Assembly: GCF_025562755.1 (NCBI RefSeq) | Contig: NZ_CP103300.1 | Location: 4,713,001 to 4,777,000, forward strand | Source of the DNA: Endozoicomonas euniceicola | Lineage (GTDB): Bacteria > Pseudomonadota > Gammaproteobacteria > Pseudomonadales > Endozoicomonadaceae | Length of the DNA stretch: 64,000 nt | Direction: 5' to 3' | Shown: one piece after another, positions 7,828 to 16,717 of the stretch | How the letters are laid out: every line of letters begins with the position of its first letter | How positions within the stretch are numbered: position 1 is the stretch's first letter | The notes under the pieces: model-generated | What the model was told of the DNA's origin: nothing | The model's database searches: none | The model's input: the letters and a program-made list of their open reading frames with translations, nothing else | Position numbers and translations under genes: made by a program

Positions 7828-9312
7828 TCAGGTGCGTGTCAGGAAACCCGTTTGTGCCATGGCAACGGCACGGAACAGAGCCCTGCCTTTATTCATGGTT
7901 TCTTTCCATTCCAGCTCCGGCACCGAGTCTGCGACGACGCCGGCACCGGCCTGAACGTGTAGTTGACGATCTTTGATTACCGCCGTTCGGATGGCAATGG
8001 CGGTATCCATATTACCGTTCCAGCCAAGATAACCTACCGCACCACCGTAGACACCACGCTTTACCGGTTCCAGTTCATCAATGATTTCCATGGCACGTAC
8101 TTTGGGGGCTCCGCTCAGGGTGCCTGCTGGCAGGGTGGCCCTGAGTACGTCGATGGCGTCCAGCCCGGGTTTCAGGCGACCAGTGACGTTGGAAACAATA
8201 TGCATAACGTGGGAGTAACGTTCGACAATCATTTTGTCGGTCAGGGTCACGGAACCGGTTTGAGCTACACGACCAACGTCGTTTCTACCAAGATCGATCA
8301 GCATCAGATGTTCAGCGAGCTCCTTGGGATCATTCAGCAGTTCCTGCTCCAGAACCCGGTCTTTTTCTTCGCTTTCGCCCCGTTTGCGAGTACCGGCAAT
8401 CGGACGCACGGTGATCTCTCCGTCTTCCAGGCGGGCAAGGATTTCCGGCGATGAGCCGACAACGTGAAAGTCCCCCAGGTCCATGTAGTACATATACGGC
8501 GATGGGTTTGTACTACGCAGGGCGCGGTACAGGTTCAGGGGTGAGCTGTCGTAAGGGATGGTCATGCGCTGGGAAGGCACAACCTGCATGGCATCGCCGG
8601 CCAGAATATACTGACGGATAGTTTCTACAGCCGCCTTAAAGGGTGCTTCGCCAAAAACCGATTGAAAGTCTTCTTCGGTGACTGGATTCAGAGAGGCCTG
8701 AACGGGTGCCTGGACGTTAGTGGTCTGCAGGCGGCGAACCAGGTCATCCAGGCGGTATTCTGCTTTGGCAAGAGCCGCTTCATCGGAAGCGTCGGCGTGG
8801 GTGACCAGAATCAGTTTACCGCTGAGGTTATCGAACACCACCAGTTCATCGGAAATCATCAGCAGAATATCCGGGGTTCCCAGTTCATCGTAGGGGGCGG
8901 AGTGTTTCAGGCGGGGTTCAATATAGCGGACGGTATCGTAAGCAAAGTAACCCACCAGTCCGCCGGTAAAGCGGGGCAGTTCTGGCAGCTCTGGCATTTT
9001 ATAGCGATCTTTAAAGCGATTAATAAAAGCCAGTGGGTCATCGCTTTCATGGCGTTCAACAATTTCACCCTCTGTTTCCAGGGTAATGGTCTGTCCATGA
9101 ACCCTGAGAACACTGCGGCAGGGCAGGCCGATCATTGAGTAGCGACCCCACTTCTCTCCGCCCTCAACAGACTCCAGCAGATAGGAATAACGGCCATTGG
9201 CCAGTTTGAGATAAGTGGTTAACGGTGTGTCCAGGTCCGCCAGGATTTCCCGGGTTACGGGAATGCGATTGTATCCTTCACGGGCCAGACGCAAGAAAGC
9301 TTCAGGCGTCAT
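7828..9312 (-). CDS. trpE: anthranilate synthase component I
   Basis: TrpE makes anthranilate from chorismate with ammonia from TrpG. The start at 9312 gives MTPEAFLRLAREGYN and a 494-residue protein, the usual length; the longer frame to 9378 adds residues without family character. The feedback-inhibition motif LLES with the following EKWGRYS near residue 45 suggests binding of tryptophan. The C-terminal chorismate-binding core is complete: PSPYMYY, GTRKRG, DLGRNDVGRV, PAGTLSGAPK and GAGVV. It lies downstream of rpe-gph and upstream of the inserted exported gene and trpG. Confidence 0.95.
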   Translation of the reverse strand: MTPEAFLRLAREGYNRIPVTREILADLDTPLTTYLKLANGRYSYLLESVEGGEKWGRYSMIGLPCRSVLRVHGQTITLETEGEIVERHESDDPLAFINRFKDRYKMPELPELPRFTGGLVGYFAYDTVRYIEPRLKHSAPYDELGTPDILLMISDELVVFDNLSGKLILVTHADASDEAALAKAEYRLDDLVRRLQTTNVQAPVQASLNPVTEEDFQSVFGEAPFKAAVETIRQYILAGDAMQVVPSQRMTIPYDSSPLNLYRALRSTNPSPYMYYMDLGDFHVVGSSPEILARLEDGEITVRPIAGTRKRGESEEKDRVLEQELLNDPKELAEHLMLIDLGRNDVGRVAQTGSVTLTDKMIVERYSHVMHIVSNVTGRLKPGLDAIDVLRATLPAGTLSGAPKVRAMEIIDELEPVKRGVYGGAVGYLGWNGNMDTAIAIRTAVIKDRQLHVQAGAGVVADSVPELEWKETMNKGRALFRAVAMAQTGFLTRT

Positions 9313-9733
9313 AACAGTCTCTTGTTTGTAACGGTTTGTTTTGAAACGGTCATCAATGTGGGTGATGCTTGTCAACACTGGGCTGCTTCTAAAACGGGGT
9401 GCGACACTGGGTCAGATAAATTTCAGGCACATTTTCAGGCGCAAGGCCAGGCAGACCATCGCCAGGAAGGGATAGCTTGAGAGGAAGGGCTGTTTGGCAC
9501 CATGTCACAGTGATTCACTGCTGACTCCACGCTATGTCAGTTGAACGTTGCCAGCCATCAGGGGCTGGCACTGGATTGACCAGTTTATGAATAACTTCGA
9601 GTTCAAAAGGGTATACGACTGTCGTATGTATTGCAAATGCCCGCAAGGGCGTACGAAAGTACATTTCAGAGCAGGTATGCAGGAGGAGAGTCGCCCCCTC
9701 CCGGCATCCTGTTGCCAGAGCCAGAGGCGACAG
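9313..9733 (-). promoter_or_regulatory. trpE upstream region with palindrome and hairpin
   Basis: About 420 bases lie between gph and trpE without a convincing gene. A perfect 15-bp inverted repeat, ATACGAC-T-GTCGTAT, sits at 9613-9627. An 8-bp stem hairpin (TGCCAGCC / GGCTGGCA) sits at 9549-9570. Neither is followed by a T-run, and I find no short leader peptide with adjacent Trp codons, so a classical trp attenuator is not supported. The palindrome could be an operator, but the binding protein is unknown. Confidence 0.35.
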
Positions 9734-10423
9734 TCAGAGTAGCTTGTCCAGAGTCGGAACAATCAGATCAGGATTTGAGGCTTCAATCGGTACACCATGG
9801 TTGTAGCCATAGGGCAGGGCGATCACTTTCACACCGGCAGCCCGGGCTGCTTTGATATCGTTGCTGGAGTCGCCAATCATCAGAGCTGTATTCTGACTGG
9901 CTTCAGTCTTTTCAATAGCGTGCAGCAGTGGCAGAGGGTGAGGCTTTTTCTCGTCCAGGCTGTCACCGCCCAGACTGATTTCGAAGAACTGATCAATGCC
10001 CATCATTTGCAGCAGTTTTTCAGTGAAAAACTCGGACTTGTTGGTGACAATCGCCTGCTTTACGCCGTTGTCAGCCATGGCCTGAAGAAAGTCTTTGACG
10101 CCGGGGTAGAGGTGACTGTGCTGGCCCACTTCGATGGCGTAGTGGTGCTTAAAGTTGTCGTATGCCTTAATAAACACCTCACGGCTGACAATGCCGGGCT
10201 GGTCGCCCGCCATATCGTCAACCAGGGCGCGCTTTACCAGTGAAGGGATACCGTTACCCACCCACAGGCGCACCTTGTCTTCACCGGCTTTCGGCAGGTT
10301 CATATCGTCCAGCATGGCATCAATGGAGATAGCCAGATCGGGAATACTGTCGACCAGCGTTCCGTCCAGATCGTACATGATCAGCTGTGGCAGGTCGCCT
10401 GCTGTGAATTCAGTCAGTTTCAT
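9734..10423 (-). CDS. gph: phosphoglycolate phosphatase (HAD family)
   Basis: Gph removes phosphate from 2-phosphoglycolate. The 229-residue protein has all HAD motifs: the nucleophile in YDLDGTLVDS (Asp at about 18), the Thr in IVTNKS, the Lys in DEKKPHPLPLL and the metal-binding GDSSNDIKAARAAG. The cap region between motifs I and II is of the phosphoglycolate phosphatase size. It follows rpe by 47 bases on the same strand, the arrangement known from many gammaproteobacteria, which supports gph over other HAD phosphatases. Confidence 0.92.
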   Translation of the reverse strand: MKLTEFTAGDLPQLIMYDLDGTLVDSIPDLAISIDAMLDDMNLPKAGEDKVRLWVGNGIPSLVKRALVDDMAGDQPGIVSREVFIKAYDNFKHHYAIEVGQHSHLYPGVKDFLQAMADNGVKQAIVTNKSEFFTEKLLQMMGIDQFFEISLGGDSLDEKKPHPLPLLHAIEKTEASQNTALMIGDSSNDIKAARAAGVKVIALPYGYNHGVPIEASNPDLIVPTLDKLL

Positions 10424-10470
10424 GTCTTTCTATTACCTGATAGATCGCTACCTGATAGGAGCCTGTTAAA

Positions 10471-11148
10471 TTAAACCGGATCAGCCTTGGACAGTTCTTC
10501 ACGCATCTGGCTAATTACGGCTTTGTAGTCGTCGGCATTAAAGATGGCAGAACCTGCAACAAATGCATCAGCACCGGCTTCGGCAATCTGGCGGATATTC
10601 TGGACGCTTACGCCACCATCAACTTCCAGACGGATCTCCAGGCCGCTGTCATCAATCATCTTGCGAACTCTGCGCAGCTTTTTCAGGGTAGAAGGAATAA
10701 ACTTCTGACCGCCGAAGCCAGGGTTTACAGACATCAGCAGGATCATATCCAGCTTGTCGATCACGTATTCAATAATGTCGGGGCTGGTGGCAGGGTTCAG
10801 TACCAGGCCCGCCTTACAGCCATTCTCACGGATCATCTGCAAGGTGCGGTCGACGTGCTGGGACGCTTCCGGGTGGAAGGTGATCATACTGGCACCGGCT
10901 TCAATAAAATCCGGGATAAGGCGATCTACCGGGTTGACCATCAGGTGTACGTCAATCGGGGCTCTCACACCGTGGTTACGCAGAGCCTTGCAGACCATCG
11001 GGCCGATGGTCAGGTTCGGGACATAGTGATTGTCCATCACATCGAAGTGAACCCAGTCGGCTCCGGCTTCGATCACCTGATCCACTTCTTCGCCCAGGCG
11101 GGCAAAATCGGCAGAAAGAATGCTGGGAGCGATAATAAAGTCACGCAT
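10471..11148 (-). CDS. rpe: ribulose-phosphate 3-epimerase
   Basis: Rpe interconverts ribulose 5-phosphate and xylulose 5-phosphate in the pentose phosphate pathway. The 225-residue TIM barrel shows IAPSILSADF at the N-terminus. Metal and catalytic positions are visible in WVHFDVMDNHYVPN, IDVHLMV and LEVDGGV, and the phosphate loop in ADAFVAGSAIF. Length and motifs are standard. It is the first gene of the minus-strand series rpe-gph-trpE. Confidence 0.96.
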   Translation of the reverse strand: MRDFIIAPSILSADFARLGEEVDQVIEAGADWVHFDVMDNHYVPNLTIGPMVCKALRNHGVRAPIDVHLMVNPVDRLIPDFIEAGASMITFHPEASQHVDRTLQMIRENGCKAGLVLNPATSPDIIEYVIDKLDMILLMSVNPGFGGQKFIPSTLKKLRRVRKMIDDSGLEIRLEVDGGVSVQNIRQIAEAGADAFVAGSAIFNADDYKAVISQMREELSKADPV

Positions 11149-11379
11149 TGTGCTGTGTTCCGGTCTTTAGGTCTGTCAGGGGGTGGCGGGATTCTAGCGG
11201 TTTGTGGACCTGATGTCAGTTCTTGTTGTCATGACAGGCAGAGGTTTGTGCTCTCTTCAGACCAGCTTCCGGGTGATGGCAATTTCCTTGCCTGCTTGAG
11301 TAGTGTATTGGCTTCGGCGGAACTTGTCGGTGAATTTTGAGTCCAAGCAGGAAATGGAATTCAATCAAGGACCAGGGTT

Positions 11380-12009
11380 ATGGGAACTATAGAGAGTGTT
11401 GCGGCAGGAGCGGGTAATGGCAGTCAGTTGGAATGTCCAATTTGCAATGAGAATTATGACGATCATGAACATAAGATGATTGTTCCGCCTTGCCATTGGA
11501 AGCATGTGTTCTGCGGTAGGTGTGTTAATGAAGTTCTGAAGGATGAAAACCCTAAATGTCCCTATTGCCGCGGAGATATAAAATCATTAAAGCCCAGCCC
11601 ATCTCCCATCACATCATTGCGTGAACGAATGATTAAAGGACTATCATCCAGTATTCCTGTTATTGCTGGTGCTTGTTGCGCTACTGTTGCTTATACAGTT
11701 GCTGATAGCGGTTATATTCGCAGTGCTGCTGGAGGTGCGATTGCTTCTGTTGGTGTTGCTATGGGTTACGATGTTACTACTGTTGATAATCCAGTCATAA
11801 AAATAAGTTCTTATGTCATTGGTTGGGCTGGCTTGATTGCTGGTTGGACTGGCTTGATTGCTAGTTTAGGGGCTGATTTTGATAGTGATGAAATTTGTTG
11901 TATCTACTTTTCAGCTTTATTGGTAAGTATTTATTCTATCGAAATCTTTAAACGATGTAGACGAAGCTTGCATGACTACATGATTTCCACTGAACGTCCT
12001 TCGCCTTAA
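11380..12009 (+). CDS. RING-finger protein with C-terminal membrane segments
   Basis: A 209-residue protein with a canonical C3HC4 RING finger at residues 19-63: C19-x2-C22-x15-C38-x3-H42-x2-C45-x2-C48-x11-C60-x2-C63. The rest contains two or three hydrophobic segments (about 88-125 and 140-190) rich in Gly, Ala and Ile. The topology would place a small RING next to membrane helices. RING domains of this spacing are typical of eukaryotic ubiquitin ligases, and bacterial examples are mostly host-directed effectors. No signal peptide or secretion signal is recognisable, so delivery to a host is only a suggestion. The start at 11380 follows AAGGA. It stands alone between rpe and rplM. Confidence 0.72.
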   Translation: MGTIESVAAGAGNGSQLECPICNENYDDHEHKMIVPPCHWKHVFCGRCVNEVLKDENPKCPYCRGDIKSLKPSPSPITSLRERMIKGLSSSIPVIAGACCATVAYTVADSGYIRSAAGGAIASVGVAMGYDVTTVDNPVIKISSYVIGWAGLIAGWTGLIASLGADFDSDEICCIYFSALLVSIYSIEIFKRCRRSLHDYMISTERPSP

Positions 12010-12315
12010 AGAGCCTTTCAGGTACAGGGTACTCCAATGGTAGAGCCGTCGATCATTTCAATAGCAATAAATGTCATATTTCACCCGGCTCTATCCGTAA
12101 TTGGCTAATTTGTCCAGATAATTACCTCAACAGGGGTTTTTTTCCTGTTTTCAGCCGCTATAATACGGCTCCCGTTTCCCAATTGAGCGCCCAATGTTTG
12201 AGCAGGCCGATTCGGGAACTATTAGCCTGGTTTCTAATTCTGCAAGGTTCACGCTGCGCAGGAACGGCCAAGTAAGAACAGGTATTGCATCTGTAATACT
12301 CTTGAGGCGAATTTA
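12010..12315 (+). promoter_or_regulatory. rplM-rpsI promoter and leader
   Basis: The region between the RING gene and rplM contains no credible gene. A perfect TATAAT lies at 12159-12164 inside GCCGCTATAATACGGC, with a T-rich stretch upstream but no good -35 box. This leaves a leader of about 150 bases before rplM. Leaders of this operon are often targets of translational control, but no specific structure is evident here. Confidence 0.45.
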
Positions 12316-12744
12316 ATGAAAACTTTTAGTGCAAAGCCAGAAACTGTAAAACGTGACTGGTACGTAGTAGACGCTGAGGGCAAAACCCTGGGTCGTCTGG
12401 CTACCGAGATTGCTTCCCGTCTGCGCGGTAAGCACAAGCCTGAATACACCCCTCACGTTGACACCGGTGACTACATCGTTGTTGTAAACGCTGAGAAGGT
12501 ACACGTATCTGGCCGTAAAGCTACTGATAAGATGTACCATCGTCATACTGGTTACGTTGGCGGTCTGAAGTCCATGAGCTTCGAAAAACTGATCGCTCAC
12601 AAGCCAGAGATGGTTATCGAAACTGCTGTTAAAGGCATGCTGCCACGTGGTCCTCTGGGTCGCGCTATGTTCAGCAAGCTGAAAGTGTACGCTGGTGCCG
12701 AGCACAAGCACACTGCACAGCAGCCAAAGCAACTGGAAATTTAA
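12316..12744 (+). CDS. rplM: 50S ribosomal protein L13
   Basis: The 142-residue protein matches L13 in length and sequence: it opens with MKTFSAKPETVKRDWYVVDA. It contains GKTLGRLATEIASRLRGKHK, the YTPHVDTGDYIVVVNA block and KGMLPRGPLGRAMFSKLKVY. It is a primary 23S rRNA-binding protein of the large subunit. rpsI follows after 12 bases, the nearly universal L13-S9 pair. Codon use is strongly biased, as expected for a ribosomal protein. Confidence 0.98.
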   Translation: MKTFSAKPETVKRDWYVVDAEGKTLGRLATEIASRLRGKHKPEYTPHVDTGDYIVVVNAEKVHVSGRKATDKMYHRHTGYVGGLKSMSFEKLIAHKPEMVIETAVKGMLPRGPLGRAMFSKLKVYAGAEHKHTAQQPKQLEI

Positions 12745-12756
12745 TCGGGGGTAGTC

Positions 12757-13149
12757 ATGTCTGTGACACAATACTACGGTACTGGACGTCGTAAGTCTTC
12801 TACCGCTCGCGTATTTCTGAAGTCTGGCTCTGGCAGCATCGTTGTTAACGGTCGCTCCCTGGACGAGTACTTTGGTCGTGAAACTGCTCGCATGGTAGTA
12901 CGTCAGCCTCTGGAACTGACTGAACTGCTCGAGAAGTTCGACATCAAAATCACCGTTTCCGGTGGTGGTGGTTCTGGTCAGGCTGGTGCGATCCGTCACG
13001 GTATCACCCGTGCCCTGATGCAGTACGACGAATCTCTGCGTCCTACTCTGCGCAAAGCGGGTTACGTTACCCGTGATGCTCGTGAAGTTGAGCGTAAGAA
13101 GGTTGGTCTGCGCAAAGCGCGTAAGCGTCCACAGTTCTCCAAGCGTTAA
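12757..13149 (+). CDS. rpsI: 30S ribosomal protein S9
   Basis: The 130-residue protein carries the S9 hallmarks: YYGTGRRKSSTARVFL at the N-terminus, GGGGSGQAGAIRHGI in the middle and a basic tail ending KKVGLRKARKRPQFSKR. In the ribosome the C-terminal Lys-Arg tail reaches the P-site tRNA. It is cotranscribed with rplM and followed by a strong hairpin terminator. Confidence 0.98.
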   Translation: MSVTQYYGTGRRKSSTARVFLKSGSGSIVVNGRSLDEYFGRETARMVVRQPLELTELLEKFDIKITVSGGGGSGQAGAIRHGITRALMQYDESLRPTLRKAGYVTRDAREVERKKVGLRKARKRPQFSKR

Positions 13150-13202
13150 TGGGAATACGTCTTCGGACGTTTTCTCTGCCGTTCTCGTTTCGGGAACAGC
13201 GC

Positions 13203-13237
13203 AAAAAAAATGCCTGCTTTATGCAGGCATTTTTTTT
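13203..13237 (+). terminator. rplM-rpsI terminator
   Basis: A perfect stem AAAAAAAATGCCTGC / GCAGGCATTTTTTTT with a 5-base loop lies 54 bases after rpsI. The GC core is followed by eight T residues, and eight A residues precede it, so it can terminate in both directions. Confidence 0.93.
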
Positions 13238-13301
13238 GCCATTTCTAAAGTATTTTCTATCGTTATGCCTGATTTTATCATTGACTTTCTGTGGATGGAT
13301 T

Positions 13302-13745
13302 ATGAAAAGGCCTCTACTGCTGGTGAGCGTCCTCTGGCTTAACGCTTCAGCTCTGTTTTCATGGGATGATGAGCTTATAGATAACACATTTGTTATAAAT
13401 ACTGACGAAGGGCATCAGCTGAGTATTGGCATTCATTGTACTGAAGGAGTTGAAATTTACGAAATACTCGATATTCGAATGATTTCCTTTCAGGGGTTTC
13501 CAATAGATTCTTATTCAATTCTAGCCAGAACCTCAGACGGAGACCTGATGCTTACATGCAATACCCATGGGTACGTGTACGATTACAGGATTCCTTCAGA
13601 TCCAGACTATGCATTTTTCGAGACGAATGACGTGCTTGAGATTGATAGCGATAATGAGAGCGTTGTCTTTGAGGGTGACGAGGGTACAGTTGATGAGGAT
13701 GTTGGTTATTGTACTGATAGCAGTGTTGTCGAACTGGCTCAATAG
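13302..13745 (+). CDS. small exported protein of unknown function
   Basis: Not recognised. The frame is open from 13149, but the ATG at 13302 (MKRPLLLVSVLWLNASALFS) follows a GGATGG-type site and starts directly with a signal peptide; the upstream part overlaps the rpsI terminator. The mature protein is about 125 residues, acidic (DDE-rich C-terminus) and has three or four cysteines. No domain is evident. It lies alone between the rplM-rpsI operon and petABC. Confidence 0.5.
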   Translation: MKRPLLLVSVLWLNASALFSWDDELIDNTFVINTDEGHQLSIGIHCTEGVEIYEILDIRMISFQGFPIDSYSILARTSDGDLMLTCNTHGYVYDYRIPSDPDYAFFETNDVLEIDSDNESVVFEGDEGTVDEDVGYCTDSSVVELAQ

Positions 13746-13956
13746 TGAGCAAGGCCATTTGTGAATACAGGTCTACCTGGTTGCCAGTTGTACAAGGCCC
13801 TCAGAAATATAGAGGCAAACCTTTTTAGAAAGCTCCAAAAGCAGTATCATTACGTACCACTACGCTCGGTGGGTAAGTGGAAATACATGCTAATATCCCA
13901 CCCATGAACAAAAAGAAGTCAATGGGCACAATCGCCCGGATGGGGAGAGTAGGTTA

Positions 13957-14550
13957 ATGAGTGATAACGGCGTAAACACTGGCCGACGCCGCTTTCTCGT
14001 GGCTGCAACTTCGGTGGTGGGGGCTGCCGGAGCTGTCGGGGTTGCTATACCTTTTATCAAATCATGGAGTCCAAGCGCTAAGGCTAAGGCCGCAGGTGCT
14101 CCCGTGAAGGTAAATCTCAGTAAGCTCGAGCCGGGACAGCAGATTGTAGTAGAGTGGCGGGGTAAGCCCGTTTTTGTGGTTCGTCGAACCCCGGATATGT
14201 TGCAGGAAATCCGCGCGGTTGACGCAATGCTCCGGGATCCGGATTCCGATAAATCAGAACAGCCCGATTACGCTAAAAACGAATACCGTTCCATCAAAGA
14301 TGAATACCTTATTCTGGTGGGGCTGTGTACCCATCTTGGCTGTTCTCCCAAATACCTGCCTGAAGTCAAACCCATGGAGTTCGATGCTGAATGGAAAGGG
14401 GGGTATCACTGTCCCTGTCATGGCTCGAAATTCGATCTGGCTGGCCGCGTTTATAAAGGTGTACCTGCTCCTACGAACCTTGTGGTGCCGCCCTACAGCT
14501 ATGAAAGCGATACGGTCATCATCATTGGTAAGGATAAGGAGAATGCATGA
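13957..14550 (+). CDS. petA: ubiquinol-cytochrome c reductase, Rieske iron-sulfur subunit
   Basis: PetA carries electrons from ubiquinol to cytochrome c1 in the bc1 complex. The 197-residue protein begins with a twin-arginine signal anchor (GRRRFLVAATSVVGAAGAVGVAIPF). The 2Fe-2S ligands lie in CTHLGCSPKY and CPCHGSKFD, and these boxes also hold the disulfide cysteines. It overlaps petB by four bases (ATGA), so translation is coupled. An AGGTTA site precedes the ATG. Confidence 0.96.
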   Translation: MSDNGVNTGRRRFLVAATSVVGAAGAVGVAIPFIKSWSPSAKAKAAGAPVKVNLSKLEPGQQIVVEWRGKPVFVVRRTPDMLQEIRAVDAMLRDPDSDKSEQPDYAKNEYRSIKDEYLILVGLCTHLGCSPKYLPEVKPMEFDAEWKGGYHCPCHGSKFDLAGRVYKGVPAPTNLVVPPYSYESDTVIIIGKDKENA

Positions 14551-15782
14551 TGAATAGCCTGCTGAACTGGGTCAATGACCGGCTTCCTGTGGTGCGAGCC
14601 TGGGAAGATCACCTGGCCAAATATTATGCCCCGAAAAATTTTAATGTCTGGTATTTCTTTGGCTCGCTGGCACTGCTGGTGCTGGTTAACCAGTTGCTGA
14701 CCGGTATCTGGCTGACCATGAGCTATGTGCCGGATGCGGAAAAAGCCTTTGCTTCTGTTGAGTACATCATGCGTGATGTGGAATATGGCTGGCTGATTCG
14801 CTACATGCATTCAACCGGTGCTTCATTTTTCTTCATTGTGGTTTATTGCCATATGTTCCGGGGGCTTCTCTATGGCTCATATCAGACGCCGAGAGAGCTT
14901 ATCTGGATATTTGGTATGGCCATTTATCTGGCCCTGATGGCTGAAGCCTTTATGGGTTACATGCTGCCATGGGGGCAGATGTCTTACTGGGGTGCCCAGG
15001 TTATTATCTCACTGTTTGGTGCGATTCCATTGATTGGGGCCGATCTGCAACAGTGGGTTCGTGGTGACTTCCTGATCTCAGGCATTACCCTGAACCGCTT
15101 TTTTGCCCTGCACGTCGTTGCCCTTCCTATCGTTATTCTGGGTCTGGTTGTGCTGCATATCCTGGCTTTGCATGAGGTGGGCTCCAATAACCCTGATGGT
15201 GTCGACATTAAGAAAAACAAAGGCCCTGATGGTATTCCCCTGGATGGCATTCCTTTCCATCCTTATTACACCGTGAAAGATTTGGTAGGCGTGGCGGTTT
15301 TCCTGTTTGTCTTCTGTGGCGTGATTTTCTTTATGCCGGAGATGGGTGGTTTCTTCCTGGAGCACGCTAATTTTGAAATGGCAGATTCACTGAAAACGCC
15401 AGAGCATATTGCGCCGGTCTGGTACTTCGGGGCGTTCTATTCCATTCTGCGGGCTATTACTTTTGATGTCGGGCCTATCGATTCGAAGCTGGGTGGCTTT
15501 ATCGCGATGGGGGCAGCGATTGCCATACTGTTTGTGCTGCCCTGGCTGGATCGTAGTCGTGTCAGGTCGATTCGCTATAAGGGAATTATCAGCAAAGTGG
15601 CCATCGTCACTTTCGCGCTGGTATTTATTCTTCTGACCTGGCTTGGCACCCAGCCTGCGACAGAGACTTACACCCTGATCGCCCAGGTCTGTACCGTGCT
15701 GTATTTTGCGTTCTTCCTGTTAATGCCGTTCTATACAAGGATGGAGAAAACAAAACCTGTACCTGAAAGGGTGACCGGCTAA
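14547..15782 (+). CDS. petB: ubiquinol-cytochrome c reductase, cytochrome b
   Basis: Cytochrome b of the bc1 complex, an integral membrane protein of 411 residues with eight expected helices. Heme ligands are in the two His pairs of helices II and IV (RYMHSTGASFFFIVVYCHMFR and FFALHVVALPIVILGLVVLHILALHEVG). The quinone-site PEW-type motif reads APVWYFGAFYSILRA, with V in place of E-W order typical of some proteobacteria. The start overlaps petA, and the stop overlaps the petC start. Confidence 0.97.
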   Translation: MMNSLLNWVNDRLPVVRAWEDHLAKYYAPKNFNVWYFFGSLALLVLVNQLLTGIWLTMSYVPDAEKAFASVEYIMRDVEYGWLIRYMHSTGASFFFIVVYCHMFRGLLYGSYQTPRELIWIFGMAIYLALMAEAFMGYMLPWGQMSYWGAQVIISLFGAIPLIGADLQQWVRGDFLISGITLNRFFALHVVALPIVILGLVVLHILALHEVGSNNPDGVDIKKNKGPDGIPLDGIPFHPYYTVKDLVGVAVFLFVFCGVIFFMPEMGGFFLEHANFEMADSLKTPEHIAPVWYFGAFYSILRAITFDVGPIDSKLGGFIAMGAAIAILFVLPWLDRSRVRSIRYKGIISKVAIVTFALVFILLTWLGTQPATETYTLIAQVCTVLYFAFFLLMPFYTRMEKTKPVPERVTG

Positions 15783-16540
15783 TGAAAAAAACAATACTCA
15801 TACTGTTGCTGTCTTTTTACTCGGTATTGGCTTTTTCCGCAGGCGGTGAGGGGTATCCTCTGGATAAAATTGAAACCGATCCATCGGATAAAGCGTCTTT
15901 ACAGCGTGGTGTTGCGCTTTACCAGAACTATTGCAGTGGCTGTCATTCCACGGAGTTTCAGCGTTATGAGCGGGTGGCGGACGACCTGGGTATTCCCCAT
16001 GATCTGATGATGGAAAACCTGGTGTTTAATAAAGATGCCAAAATTGGTGACCTGATGACCAATGCCATGACTAAAGAAGATGGGAAGGCCTGGTTTGGTG
16101 CGGCACCACCGGATTTGACCATGGTGACTCGAGTGCGGGGTGAAGACTGGGTCTATACCTACCTGAAAACCTTTTATGAAGATCCAAAGCGTCCCTGGGG
16201 CGTGAATAACAAGGTGTTCCCGGATGTTGGTATGCCCCATGTGTTGCTGCAGCTACAGGGGGTACAGCTGGATAGTTGTAAAGGTGAAGACCCTACTAAG
16301 CGTGACCCGCTGACCGGTCAGACGGTCTGCGGGCTGACGGTTGATCCTGAGCGGAAAGGCACTATGACTCCGGCAGAATACGATCAGGCGATGTACGATC
16401 TGGTTAATTTTCTGGCTTACTCGGCAGAGCCAATGAAGGCGCAGCGTCAGCAGCTGGGTATTTATGTCATGCTATTCCTGATGCTGCTCTTTATCTTTAC
16501 TTTCCTCCTCAAGCGGGAATATTGGAAAGACGTGCATTAG
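15782..16540 (+). CDS. petC: ubiquinol-cytochrome c reductase, cytochrome c1
   Basis: The 252-residue cytochrome c1 passes electrons from the Rieske centre to soluble cytochrome c. It has a signal peptide (LILLLSFYSVLAFSAGG), the covalent heme site YCSGCHS at about residue 54-60, a candidate axial Met later in the chain and a C-terminal membrane anchor (YVMLFLMLLFIFTFLL) followed by KREYW. Its ATG overlaps the petB stop (TAATG). The petABC operon ends with a hairpin terminator 28 bases downstream; sspA/sspB, which follow bc1 genes in some relatives, are not here. Confidence 0.96.
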   Translation: MKKTILILLLSFYSVLAFSAGGEGYPLDKIETDPSDKASLQRGVALYQNYCSGCHSTEFQRYERVADDLGIPHDLMMENLVFNKDAKIGDLMTNAMTKEDGKAWFGAAPPDLTMVTRVRGEDWVYTYLKTFYEDPKRPWGVNNKVFPDVGMPHVLLQLQGVQLDSCKGEDPTKRDPLTGQTVCGLTVDPERKGTMTPAEYDQAMYDLVNFLAYSAEPMKAQRQQLGIYVMLFLMLLFIFTFLLKREYWKDVH

Positions 16541-16567
16541 AGTGGCAAACCACCCTTGGTAATAAAG

Positions 16568-16593
16568 CGGCACCTTTTTGGGTGCCGTTTTTT
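16568..16593 (+). terminator. petABC terminator
   Basis: CGGCACC / GGGTGCCG with a T5 loop, followed by eight T residues, 28 bases after petC. A standard intrinsic terminator. Confidence 0.92.
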
Positions 16594-16717
16594 TTGCGCA
16601 AAGGAAACGATGTGCTCTGGCTGATTGGTAATGGCATTGCTACCATTGCATCTTTATTTTTATGAATGGTGCAGCAGGCTGGGTCACTATCCTGCATGGC
16701 AGAGTGAAGAGAAGTTC

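Noticed and set aside
9531..9762. Possible trp leader peptide gene upstream of trpE
   Set aside because: The open frames there lack adjacent Trp codons and are not followed by a terminator/antiterminator pair.
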